From positions 2,170,001 through 2,234,000 of the forward strand of contig JAWQEG010000004.1 of the NCBI GenBank assembly GCA_033782935.1: a stretch of DNA of 64,000 nucleotides. The letters are read 5' to 3'. The stretch is from Petrolisthes cinctipes. Lineage: Eukaryota; Arthropoda; Malacostraca; Decapoda; Porcellanidae. The translations under genes and the position numbers were made by a program. Below are positions 1 to 11,555 of this stretch, one piece after another. Within the stretch, counting starts at the first letter, position 1. Each line of letters starts with the position of its first letter. The notes under the pieces are model-generated. The model was not told where the DNA came from and made no database searches. It saw only the letters and a program-made list of their open reading frames with translations.

Positions 1-710
1 ATCTTCATTACCTGTTTATATCTCAAATTCAGGCTCAAAACACCCGAAAATTCGATATTTTTGAGTCCAAGAAGCGATCTGTACATGTCTACTCCGAGTT
101 AGAGAATTTTCAAAATACAGGCCCAAAACATGCTGAAAACCGATATTTTAGGTGCCCAAAGTCAATATGTGCATGCATTTTCTGTACCCGTTTATATCTC
201 AAATTCAGGCTCAAAACACTCGAAAATTCGATATTTTTGGGTCCCAGAAGCGATCTGTACATGCCTCCTCCGTGTTAGAGTATTTTTTTAAAATATAGGC
301 CCAAAACATGCTAAAAATCGATATTTTAGGTGCCGAGAGTCGATATCTCAAATTCAGGCCCAAAACACCCGAAAATTCGATATTTTGGGGTCCCAGAAGC
401 GATCTGTACATGCCTACTCCGTGTTAGAGTATTTTCAAAATACATTCCCGAAACATACAGAAAATCAGTTTTTTAGGTGCCCAAAAGTCGATATGTGCAT
501 GCATCTTCTGTACCCGTTTATATCTCAAATTCAGGCACCAAACACCCGAAAATTCGATATTTTGGGGTCCCAGAAGCAATCTGTACATGCCTACTCAAAT
601 ACAGGCCCAAAACATGCTGAAAATCGATATTTTAGGTGTCCAAAGTCAATATGTGTATGAATCTTCTGCACCCGTTTATATCCCAAATTCAACCTCAAAA
701 CACCTGAAAA

Positions 711-727
711 ATTCGATATATTCGGGT
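711..727 (+). other. CENP-B box-like 17-mer in a satellite monomer
   Basis: The sequence ATTCGATATATTCGGGT fits the core pattern NTTCGNNNNANNCGGGN at all nine fixed positions. In mammals that pattern is bound by CENP-B, a pogo-derived protein. The common monomer reads TTCGATATTTTTGGG here and differs at two fixed positions. Binding by any host protein is inference. Confidence 0.4.
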
Positions 728-3233
728 CCCAGAAGCGATCTGTACATGCCTACTCAGTGCTAGAATATTTTCAAAATATAGGTTCAAAACATGCTAAAAA
801 TCGATATTTTAGGTGCCCAAAGTCAATATGTGCATTCATCTTCTGTACCCGTTTATATCTCAAATTCAGGCTCAAAACACCCGAAAATTCGATATTTTGG
901 GGTCCCACAAGCGATCTGTACATGCCTACTCAGTGCTAGAATATTTTCAAAATATAGGCCCAAAAAATGCTAAAAATCAATATTTTAGGTGCCGAAAGTC
1001 GACATCTCAAATTCAGGCCCAAAACACCCGAAAATTCGATATTTTGGGGTGTCAGAAGCGATCTGTACATGCCTACTCCGTGTTAGAGTATTTTCAATAT
1101 ACAGGCCTAAAACATACTGAAAATTTGATCTTTTAGGTGCCCAAAAGTCGATATGTGGATGCATCTTCTGTACCCGTTTATATCTCAAATTCAGGCTCCA
1201 AACACCCGAAAATTCGATATTTTGGGGTCCCAAAAGCGATCTGTACTTGCCTACTCCGTGTTAGAGTATTTTCAAAATATAGGCTCAAAACATGCTAAAA
1301 ATCGATATTTTAGGTGTCCTAAGTCGATATGTGCATGCATCTTCCGTACCCGTTTATATCTCAAATTCAGGCTTTAAACACCCGAAAACTCGGTATTTTT
1401 GGGTCCTAGAAACGATCTGTACATGCCTACTCCTAGATAGAATGTTTTCAAGATACAGACCCAAAACATGCTCAAAATCGATATTTTAGGTGCCTAAAAG
1501 TCGATATGCGCATGTATCTTCAGTGCCTGTTTATATATCAAATTCAGGCTCAAAACACCGGACAATTCGATATTTTTGGATCCCAGAAGCGATCTGTACT
1601 TGCCTACTCCGTGTTAGAGTATTTTCAAAATACAGGCCCAAAATATGCTGAAAATCGATATTTTAGGTGCCCAAAGTCAATAAGTGCATGCATTTTCTGT
1701 ACCCGTTTTATATCTCAAATTCAGGCTCAAAACACCCGAAAACTCGTTATTTTGGGGTCCCAGAAGCGATCTGTACATGCCTACTCAGTGCTAGAATATT
1801 TTCAAAATATAGGCCCAAAACATGCTAAAAATCGATATTTTAGGAGCCCAAAGTCGATATATCAAATTCAGGCTGCAAACGCCCGAAAATTAGATATTTT
1901 GGGGTCCCAGAAGCGATCTGTACATGCCTACTCAGTGCTAGAATGTTTTTAAAATATAGGCCCAAAACATACTGAAAATCGATCTTTTAGGTGCCCAAAG
2001 TCAATATGTGCATGCATTTTCTGTACCCGTTTATATCTCAAATTCAGGCCCAAAACACCCGAAAATTCGATATTTTGGGGTCTCAGAAACGATCTGTACA
2101 TCTTACTCCGTGTTAGAGTATTTTCAAAATACAGTCCCAAAACATACAGAAATTCGATATTTTAGGTGCCCAAAAGTCGAAATGTGCATGCATCTTCTGT
2201 ACCCGTTTATATCTCAAATTCAGGCTCCAAACACCCGAAAATTCAAGATTTTGGGGTCCCAGAAGCAATCTGTACATGCCTACTCAGATACAAGCCCAAA
2301 ACATGCTGAAAATCGATATTTTAGGTGCCCAAAGTAAATATGTGTATGCATCTTCTTCACCCGTTTATATCCCAAATTCAACCTCAAAACACCCGAAAAT
2401 TCGATATTTTTGGGTCCCAGAAACGGTCTGTACATGCCTACTCAGTCCTAGAATGTTTTCAAAATATAGGCTAAAAACATGCTAAAAATCGATATTTTAA
2501 GTGTCCAAAGTCGATATGTGCATGCATCTTCTGTACCCGTTTATATCTCAAATTCAGGCTCAAAACACCCGAAAATTCGATATTTTTAGGTTCTAGAAGC
2601 GATCTGTACATGCCTACTCCTAGTTAGAATGTTTTCAAGATACAGACCCAAAACATGCTTAAAATCGATATTTTAGGTGCCCAAAAGTCGATATGTGCAT
2701 GCATCTTCTGTACCCGTTTATATCTCAAATTCAGGCTCAAAACACCCGAAAATTCGATATTTTGGGGTCCCACTAGCGATCTGTACATGGCTACTTAGTG
2801 CTAGAATATTTTCAAAATATAGGCCCAAAACATGCTAAAAATCGATATTTTAGGTGCCCAAAATCGATATCTCAAATTCAGGCCAAAAACACCCGAAAAT
2901 TCGATATTTTGGTGTCCCAAAAGCGAACTGTACATGCCTACTCCGTGTTAGAGTATTTTCAAAATACAGGCCCAAAACATGCTGAAAATCGATCTTTTAG
3001 GTGCCCAAAAGTCGATATGTGCATGCATCTTCTGTACCCGTTTATATCTCAAATTCAGGCTCCAAACACCCTAAAATTCGATATTTTTGGGTCCCAGAAG
3101 CAATCTGTACATTCCTACCCAGATACAGGCCCAAAACATGCTGAAAATCGATGTTTTAGGAGCCCAAAGTCAATATGTGTATGCATCTTCTGCACCCGTT
3201 TATATCCCAAATTCAACCTCAAAACACCCGAAA

Positions 3234-3250
3234 ATTCGATATATTCGGGT
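3234..3250 (+). other. CENP-B box-like 17-mer in a satellite monomer
   Basis: Second exact match to the nine fixed positions of the CENP-B box core. It lies in a monomer of the same subtype as the first (TATCCCAAATTCAACCTC upstream, GGGTCCCAGAAGCG downstream). A near copy at about 4442-4456 has ATCG in place of TTCG and is not an exact match. Confidence 0.4.
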
Positions 3251-6200
3251 CCCAGAAGCGATCTGTACATGCCTACTCAGTGCTAGAATATTTTCAAAAT
3301 ATAGGCTCAAAACATGCTAAAAATCGATATTTTAAGTGTCCAAAGTCGATATGTGCATGCATCTTCTGTACCCGTTTATATCTCAAATTCATGCTCAAAA
3401 CACCCGAAAATTCGGTATTTTTGGGTTCTAGAAGCGATCTGTACATGCTTACTCCTAGTAAGAATGTTTTCAAGATACAGACCCAAAACATGCTCAGAAT
3501 CGATTTTTTAGGTGCCCAAAAGTCGATATGTGCATGCATCTTCTGTACCCGTTTATATCTCAAATTCAGGCTCAAAACTCCCGAAAATTCGATATTTTGG
3601 GGTCCCACAAGCGATCTGTACATGCCTACTCAGTGCTAGAATATTTTCAAAATATAGGCCCAAAACATGCTAAAAATCGATATTTTAATGTTCCCAAAGT
3701 CGATATCTCAAATTCAGGCCAAAACACCCGAAAGTTCGATATTTTGGGGTCCCAGAAGCGATCTGTACATGCCTACTCCGTGTTAGAGTATTTTCAATAT
3801 ACAGGCCCAAAACATACTGAAAATTTGATCTTTTAGGTGCCCAAAAGTCGATATGTGGATGCATCTTCTGTACCCGTTTATATCTCAAATTCAGGCTCCA
3901 AACACCCGAAAATTCAATATTTTGGGGTCCCAGAAGCGATTTGTACTTGCCTACTCCGTGTTAGAGTATTTTCAAAATATAGGCTCATAACATGCTAAAA
4001 ATCGATATTTTAAGTGTCCAAAGACGATATGTGCATGCATCTTCTGTACCCGTTTATATCTCAAATTCAGGATTAAAACACCCGATAATTCGGTATTTTT
4101 GGGTCCTAGAAGCGATCTGTACATGCCTACTCCTAGCTAGAATGTTTTCATGATACAGACCCAAAACATGTTTTAAATCGATATTTTAGGTGCCCAAAAG
4201 TTGATACGTGCATGCATCTTCATTACCTGTTTATATCTCAAATTCAGGCTCAAAACACCCGAAAATTCGATATTTTTGAGTCCAAGAAGCGATCTGTACA
4301 TGTCTACTCCGTGTTAGAGTATTTTCAAAATACAGGCCCAAAACATGCTGAAAACCGATATTTTAGGTGCCCAAAGTCAATATGTGTATGCATCTTCTGC
4401 ACCCGTTTATATCCCAAATTCAACCTCAAAACACCCGAAAAATCGATATATTCGGGTCCCAGAAGCGATCTGTACATGCCTACTCAGTGCTAGAATATTT
4501 TCAAAATATAAGGCTCAAAACATGCTAAAAATCGATATTTTAAGTGTCCAAAGTCGATATGTGCATGCATCTTCTGTACCCGTTTATATCTCAAATTCAG
4601 GCTCAAAACACCCTAAAATTCGATATTTTGGGGTCCCACAAGCGATCTGTTCATGCCTACTCAGTGCTAGAATATTTTCAAAATATTGGACCAAAACATG
4701 CTAAAAATCGATATTTTAGGTTCCCAAAGTCAATATCTCAAATTCAGGCCCAAAACACCCGAAAGTTCGATATTTTGGGGTCCCAGAAGCGATCTGTACA
4801 TGCCTACTCCGTGTTAGAGTATTTTCAATATACAGGCCCAAAACATGCTCAAAATCGATATTTTAGGTGCCCAAAAGTTGATACGTGCATGCATCTTCAG
4901 TACCTGTTTATATCTCAAATTCAGGCTCAAAATACCCGAAAATTCGATATTTTGGGGTCCCAGAAGCGATCTGTACATGCCTACTCCGTGTTAGAGTATT
5001 TTCAAGATACAGGCCCAAAACATGCTGAAAATCGATATTTTAGGTGCCCAAAGTCAATATGTGCATGCGTTTTCTGTACCCGTTTATATCAAAAATTCAT
5101 ACTCAAAACACCCGAAAATTCAATATTTTGGGGTCCCAGAAGCGATCTGTACATGACTACTCAGTGCTAGAATATTTTCAAAATATAGGCCCAAAACATG
5201 CTAAAAATCGATATTTTAGGTGCAGAAAGTCGACATCTCAAATTCAGGCCCAAAACACCCGAAAATTCGATATTTTGGGGACTCAGAAGCGATCTGTACA
5301 TGCCTACTCCGTGTTAGAGTATTTTCAAAATACAGTCCCAAAACATACAGAAAATCGATATTTTAGGTGCCCAAAAGTCGAAATGTGCATGAATCTTCTG
5401 TACCCGTTTATATCTCAAATTCTGGTTCCAAACACCCAAAAATTCGATATTTTTGGGTCCCAGAAGCAATCTGTACATGCCTACTCAGATACAGGCCCAA
5501 AACATGCTGAAAATCGATATTTTAGGTGCCCAAATTAAATATGTGTATGCATATTCTGCACCCGTTTATATCCCAAATTCAACCTCAAAACACCCGAAAA
5601 TTCGATATTTTTGGGTCCCAGAAACGGTCTGTACATGCCTACTCAGTGCTAGAATGTTTTCAAAATATAGGCTCAAAACAAGCTAAAAATCGATATTTTA
5701 AGTGTCAAAAGTCGATATGTGCATGCATCTTCTGTACCCGTTTATATCTCAAATTCAGGCTCAAAACAAACGAAAATTCGATATTTTTGGGTTCTAGAAG
5801 CGATCTGTACATGCCTACTCCTAGTTAGAATGTTTTCAAGATACAGACCCAAAACATGCTCAAAATCGATATTTTAGGTGCCCAAAAGTCGATATGTGGA
5901 TGCATTTTCTGTACCCGTTTATATTTTAAATTCAGGCTCCAAACACCCGAAAATTCGATATTTTGTGGTCCCAGAAGCGATCTGTACATGCCTACTCAGT
6001 GCTAGAATATTTTTTTTTAAATATAGGCCCAAAACATGCTAAAAATCGATATTTTAGGTGCCCAAAAGTCAATATCTCAAATTCAGGCCCAAAACACCCG
6101 AAAATTCGATATTGTGGGGTCCCAGAAGCGATCTGTACATGCCTACTCCTTGTTAGAGTATTTTCAATATACAGGCCCAAAACATACTGAAAATCGATAT

Positions 6201-9200
6201 TTTAAGTGCCCAAAAGTCGATATGTGGATGCATCTTCTGTAACCGTTTATATCTCAAATTCAGGTTCAAAACACCCGAAAATTCAATATTCTTGGGACCC
6301 AGAAGCGATCTGTACATGACTACTCAGTGCTAGAATAATTTCAAAATATAGGCCCAAAACATGCTAAAAATCGATATTTTAGGTGCCGAAAGTCGACATC
6401 TCAAATTCAGGTCCAAAATACCCGAAAATTCGATATTTTGGGGTCTCAGAAGCGATCTGTACATGCCTACTCCGTGTTACAGTATTTTCAAAATACAGTC
6501 CCAAAACATACAGAAAATCGATATTTTAGGTGCCCAAAAGTCGAAATGTGCATGCATCTTCTGTACCCGTTTATATCTCAAATTCTGGCTCCAAACACCC
6601 GAAAATTCGATATTTTTGGGTCCCAGAAGCAATCTGTACATGCCTACTCAGATACAGGCCCAAAACATGCTGAAAATCGATATTTTAGGTGCCCAAAGTA
6701 AATATGTGTATGCATATTCTGCACCCGTTTATATCCCAAATTCAACCTCAAAACACCCGAAAATTCGATATTTTTGGGTCCCAGAAACGGTCTGTACATC
6801 CCTACTCAGTGCTAGAATGTTTTCAAAATATAGGCTCAAAACATGCTAAAAATCGATATTTTAAGTGTAAAAAGTCGATATGTGCATGCATCTTCTGTAC
6901 CCGTTTATATCTCAAATTCAGGCTCATAACACCCGAAAATTCGATATTTTTGGGTTCTAGAAGCGATCTGTACATGCCTACTCCTAGTTAGAATGTTTTC
7001 AAGATACAGACCCAAAACATGCTCAAAATCGATATTTTAGGTGCTCAAAAGTCGATATGTACATGCATCTTCTATACCCGTTTATATCTCAAATTCAGGC
7101 TCAAAACACCCGAAAATTCGATATTTTGGGGTCCCACAAGCGATCTGTACATGCCTACTCAGTGCTAGAATATTTTTTTTAAATATAGGCCCAAAACATG
7201 CTAAAAATCGATATTTTAGGTGCACAAAAGTCGATACTTCAAATTCAGGCCCAAAACACCCGAAAATTCGATATTTTGGGGTCCCAGAAGCGATCTGTAC
7301 ATGCCTACTCCGTGTTAGAGTATTTTCAATATACAGGCCTAAAACATACTGAAAATCGATCTTTTAGGTGCCCAAAAATCGATATGTGGATGCATCTTCT
7401 GTACCCGTTTATATCTCAAATTCAGGCTCCAAACACCAGAAAATTCGATATTTGGGGGTCCCAGAAGCGATCTATATTTGCCTACTCTATGTTAGAGTAT
7501 TTTCAAGATACAGACTCAAAACATGATCAAAATCTATATTTTAGATGCCCAAAAGTCGATATGTGCATGCATCTTCAATACCGGTTTATATCTCAAATTC
7601 AGGCTCAAAACACCCGAAAATTCGATGTTTTTGGGTCCCAGAAGCGATCTGTACATGCCTACTCCGTGTTAGAGTATTTTCAAGATACAGACCCAAAACA
7701 TGCTCAAAATCGATATTTTAGGTGCCCAAAAGTCGATATGTGCATGCATCTTCAGTACTTGTTTATATCTCAAATTCATGCTCAAAACACCCGAAAATTC
7801 GATATTTTTGGGTCCCAGAAGCGATCTGTACATGCCTACTCCGTGTTAGAGTATTTTTAAGATACAGACCTAAAACATGCTCAAAATCGATATTTTAGGT
7901 GCCCAAAAGCCGATATGTGAATGGATCTTCAGTACCTGTTTATATCTCAAATTCAGGCTCAAAACACCCGAAAATTCGATATTTTTGGGTCCCAGAACCG
8001 ATCTGTACATGCCTACTCCGTGTTAGAGTATTTTCAAAATACAGGCCTAAAACATGCTGAAAATCGATATTTTATGTGCCCAAAAGTCGATATGTGGATG
8101 CATCTACTGAAACCGTTTATATCTCAAATTCAACCTCAAAACACCCGAAATTTCGATATTTTTGGGTCTAAGAAGCGATCTATACATGCCTAGTTAGTGC
8201 TAGAATGTTTTCAAAATATAGGCTCAAAACATGCTAAAAATCGATATTTTAAGTGTCCAAAGTCGATATGTGCATGCATCTTCTGTACCCGTTTCTATCT
8301 CAAATTCAGGCTCAAAACACCCGTAAATTCGATATTTTGGGGTCCCAGAAGTGATCTGTACATGCCTACTAAGTGCTAGAATATTTTCAAAATATAGGCC
8401 CAAAACATGCTAAAAATCGATATTTTAGGTGCCCGAAGTCGATATCTCAAATTCAGGCCCAAAACACCCGAAAATTTGATATTTTGTGGTCCCAGAAGCG
8501 AACTGTACATGCCTACACCGTGTTAGAGTATTCTCAAAATACAGGCCCAAAACATACTGAAAATCGATCTTTTAGGTGCCAAAAGTCGATATGTATATGC
8601 ATCTTCTGTACCCGTTTACATCTCAAATTCAGGCTACAAACACCCGAAAATTCGATATTTTAGTGTCCCAGAAGCGATCTGTACATGCCTACTCAGATAT
8701 AAGCCCAAAACATGCTGAAAATCGATATTTTAGGTGCCCAAAGTCAATATGTGTATGCATCTTATGCACTCGTTTATATCTCAAATTCAACCTCAAAACA
8801 CCCGAAAATTCGATATTTTAGGGTCCCAGAAGCGATCTGTACATGCCTACTCAGTGCTAGAATATTTTCAAAATATAGGCTCAAAACATGCTAAAAATCG
8901 ATATTTTAAGTGTCCAAAGTCGATATGTGCATGCATCTTCTGTACCCGTTTATATCTCAAATTCAGGCTCAAAACACCGAAAATTCAGTATTTTTGGGTC
9001 CTAGAAGCGATCTGTACATGCCTACTCCGTGTGAGAGTATTTTTAATATACAGGCCCAAAACATACTGAAAATCGATCTTTTAGGTACCCTAAAGTCGAT
9101 ATGTGGATGCATCTTCTGTACCCGTATATATCTCAAATTCAGGCTCTAAACACCCGAAAATTCGATATTTTTGGGTCCCAGAAGCGATCTGTACATGCTT

Positions 9201-9316
9201 ACTCCGTGTTAGAGTATTTTCAAGATAGAGACCCAAAACATGCTCAAAATCGATATTTTAGGTGCCCAAAAGTCGATATGTGCATGCATCTTCAGTACCT
9301 GTTTATATCTCAAATT

Positions 9317-9493
9317 CAGGCTCAAAACACCCGAAAATTCGATATTTTTGGGTCCCAGAAGCGATCTGTACATGCCTACTCTGTGTTAGAGTATTTTCAA
9401 GATACAGACACAAAACATGCTCAAAATCGATATTTTAAGTGCCCAAAAGTCGATATGTGCATGCATCTTCAGTACCTGTTTATATCTCAAATT
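9317..9493 (+). repeat. Representative 177-bp monomer, an internal dimer
   Basis: This monomer shows the internal structure clearly. Half 1 (9317-9404, 88 bp) begins CAGGCTCAAAACACCCG, and half 2 (9405-9493, 89 bp) begins CAGACACAAAACATGCT. Both halves share CAAAACA, the TCGATATTTT core, a CCCA-AAG-CGAT segment, TGT-CATGC and a closing TCAAA-T. A hand alignment of typical half sequences gives about 63 matches in about 90 columns. Confidence 0.8.
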
Positions 9494-9994
9494 CAGGCTC
9501 AAAACACCCAAAAATTCGATATTTTTGGTTCCCAGAAGCGATCTGTACATGCCTACTCCGTGTTAGAGTATTTTCAAAATACAGGCCCAAAACATGCTAA
9601 AAATCGATATTTTTGGTGCCCAAAGTCGATATCTCAAATTCAGGCCCAAAACACCCGAAAATTTGATATTTTGTGGTCCCAGAAGCGAACTGTACATGCC
9701 TACACCGTGTTAGAGTATTTTCAAAATACAGGCCCAAAACATACTGAAAATCGATCTTTTAGGTGCCAAAAGTCGTTATGTGCATGCATCTTCTGTACCC
9801 GTTTATATCTCAAATTCAGGCTACAAACACCCGAAAATTCGATATTTTGGTGTCCCATAAGCGATCTGTACATGCCTACTCAGATATAAGCCCAAAACAT
9901 GCTGAAAATCGATATTTTAGGTGCCCAAAGTCAATATGTGTATGCATCTTCTGCACTCGTTTATATCTCAAATTCAACCTCAAAACACCCGAAA

Positions 9995-10011
9995 ATTCGA
10001 TATATTCGGGT
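9995..10011 (+). other. CENP-B box-like 17-mer in a satellite monomer
   Basis: Exact match to the CENP-B box core pattern. It lies in copy 1 of the 5,255-bp higher-order unit, in a monomer with the CAAATTCAACCTC subtype marker. Confidence 0.4.
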
Positions 10012-11555
10012 CCCAGAAGCGATCTGTACATGCCTACTCAGTGCTAGAGTATTTTCTAAAATATAGGCTCAAAACATGCTAAAAATCGATATTTTAAGTG
10101 TCCAAAGACGATATGTGCATGCATCTTCTGTACCCATTTATATCTCAAATTCACGATCAAAACACCCGATAATTCGGTATTTTTGGGTCCTAGAAGCGAT
10201 CTGTACATGCCTACTCCTAGTTAGAATGTTTTCAAGATACAGACCCAAAACATGTTAAAAATCGATATTTTAGGTGCCCAAAAGTTGATACGTGCATGCA
10301 TCTTCAGTACCTGTTTATATCTCAAATTCAGGCTCAAAATACCCGAAAAATCGATATTTTTGGGTCCGAGAAGCGATCTGTACATGCCTACTCCGTGTTA
10401 GAGTATTTTCAAAATACAGGCCCAAAACATGCTGAAAATCGATATTTTAGGTGCCCAAAGTCAATATGTGCATGCATTTTCTGTACCCGTTTATATCTCA
10501 AATTCAGGCTCAAAACACCCGAAAATTCAATATTTTGGGGTCCCAGAAGCGATCTGTACATGACTACTCAGTGCTAGAATATTTTTAAAATATAGGCCCA
10601 AAACATGCTAAAAATCGATATTTTAGGTGCAGAAAGTCGACATCTCAAATTCAGGCCCAAAACACCCGAAAATTCGATATTTTGGGGTCTCAGAAGCGAT
10701 CTGTACATGCCTACTCCGTGTTACAGTATTTTCAAAATACAGTCCCAAAACATACAGAAAATCGATATTTTAGGTGCCCAAAAGTCGAAATGTGCATGCA
10801 TCTTCTGTACCCGTTTATATCTCAAATTCTGGCTCCAAACACCCGAAAATTCGATATTTTTGGGTCCCAGAAGCAATCTGTACATGCCTACTCAGATACA
10901 GGCCCAAAACATGCTGAAAATCGATATTTTAGGTGCCCAAAGTAAATATGTGTATGCATATTCTGCACCCGTTTATATCCCAAATTCAACCTCAAAACAC
11001 CCGAAAATTCGATATTTTTGGGTCCCAGAAACGGTCTGTACATCCCTACTCAGTGCTAGAATGTTTTCAAAATATAGGCTCAAAACATGCTAAAAATCGA
11101 TATTTTAAGTGTAAAAAGTCGTTATGTGCATGCATCTTCTGTACCCGTTTATATCTCAAATTCAGGCTCATAACACCCGAAAATTCGATATTTTTGGGTT
11201 CTAGAAGCGATCTGTACATGCCTACTCCTAGTTAGAATGTTTTCAAGATACAGACCCAAAACATGCTCAAAATCGATATTTTAGGTGCCCAAAAGTCGAT
11301 ATGTGGATGCATCTTCTGTAACCGTTTATATCTCAAATTCAGGCTCCAAACACCCGAAAATTCGATATTTTGGGGCCCCAGAAGCGATCTGTACATGCCT
11401 ACTCCGTGTTAGAGTATTTTCAAAATACAGGCCCAGAACATGCTGAAAATCGATATTTTAGGTGCCCAAAGTCAATATGTGCATGCATTTCCTGTACCCT
11501 TTTATATCTCAAATTCAGGTTCAAAACACCCGAAAATTCAATATTCTTGGGTCCC

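Larger units (their letters stand above)
1..6300 (+). repeat. Satellite array, heterogeneous left segment
   Basis: Tandem AT-rich satellite fills this segment with no gene visible. Full monomers are 176-177 bp. Landmarks in order are CAGGCTCAAAACACCCG, TTCGATATTTTGGGGTCCC, GATCTGTACATGCCTACT, AAAATCGATATTTTAGG, GTGCATGCATCTTCTGTACC and TATATCTCAAATT. Shortened monomers of about 147 and 158 bp are interspersed. Copies are more diverged here than in the middle of the window, but local duplications are still visible: about 720-1450 resembles 3420-4150 at a 2,700-bp offset, and 1-165 resembles 4216-4380. Several reading frames stay open by chance and are not genes. Confidence 0.95.
6301..11555 (+). 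repeat. Satellite higher-order unit of 5,255 bp, copy 1
   Basis: Roughly 31 satellite monomers form a unit that recurs at an offset of 5,255 bp. The block 7022-10604 is nearly identical to 12277-15859. Reading the two side by side I noted only two substitutions, near 7223/12478 and near 7928/13183. The first 0.7 kb (6361-7040) recurs inside the same unit at 10605-11284 (offset 4,244 bp), so the unit is itself compound. No gene is present; the open frame at 9101-9889 is satellite in frame. Confidence 0.85.

Noticed and set aside
1..6300. CRISPR-like regular repeat array
   Set aside because: The sequence is continuous tandem repeat with no unique spacers, in a eukaryotic-type context.
9101..9889. 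A 262-codon open frame (and its copy at 14356-15144), plus about 246-codon frames at 20109, 22614, 24283 and 34117, as protein-coding genes
   Set aside because: They are satellite monomers read in a frame that stays open because 177, 147 and 159 are divisible by three. The 'protein' is just the translated repeat, starts are arbitrary, and one-base A-run differences (176 bp) break the frame at random.
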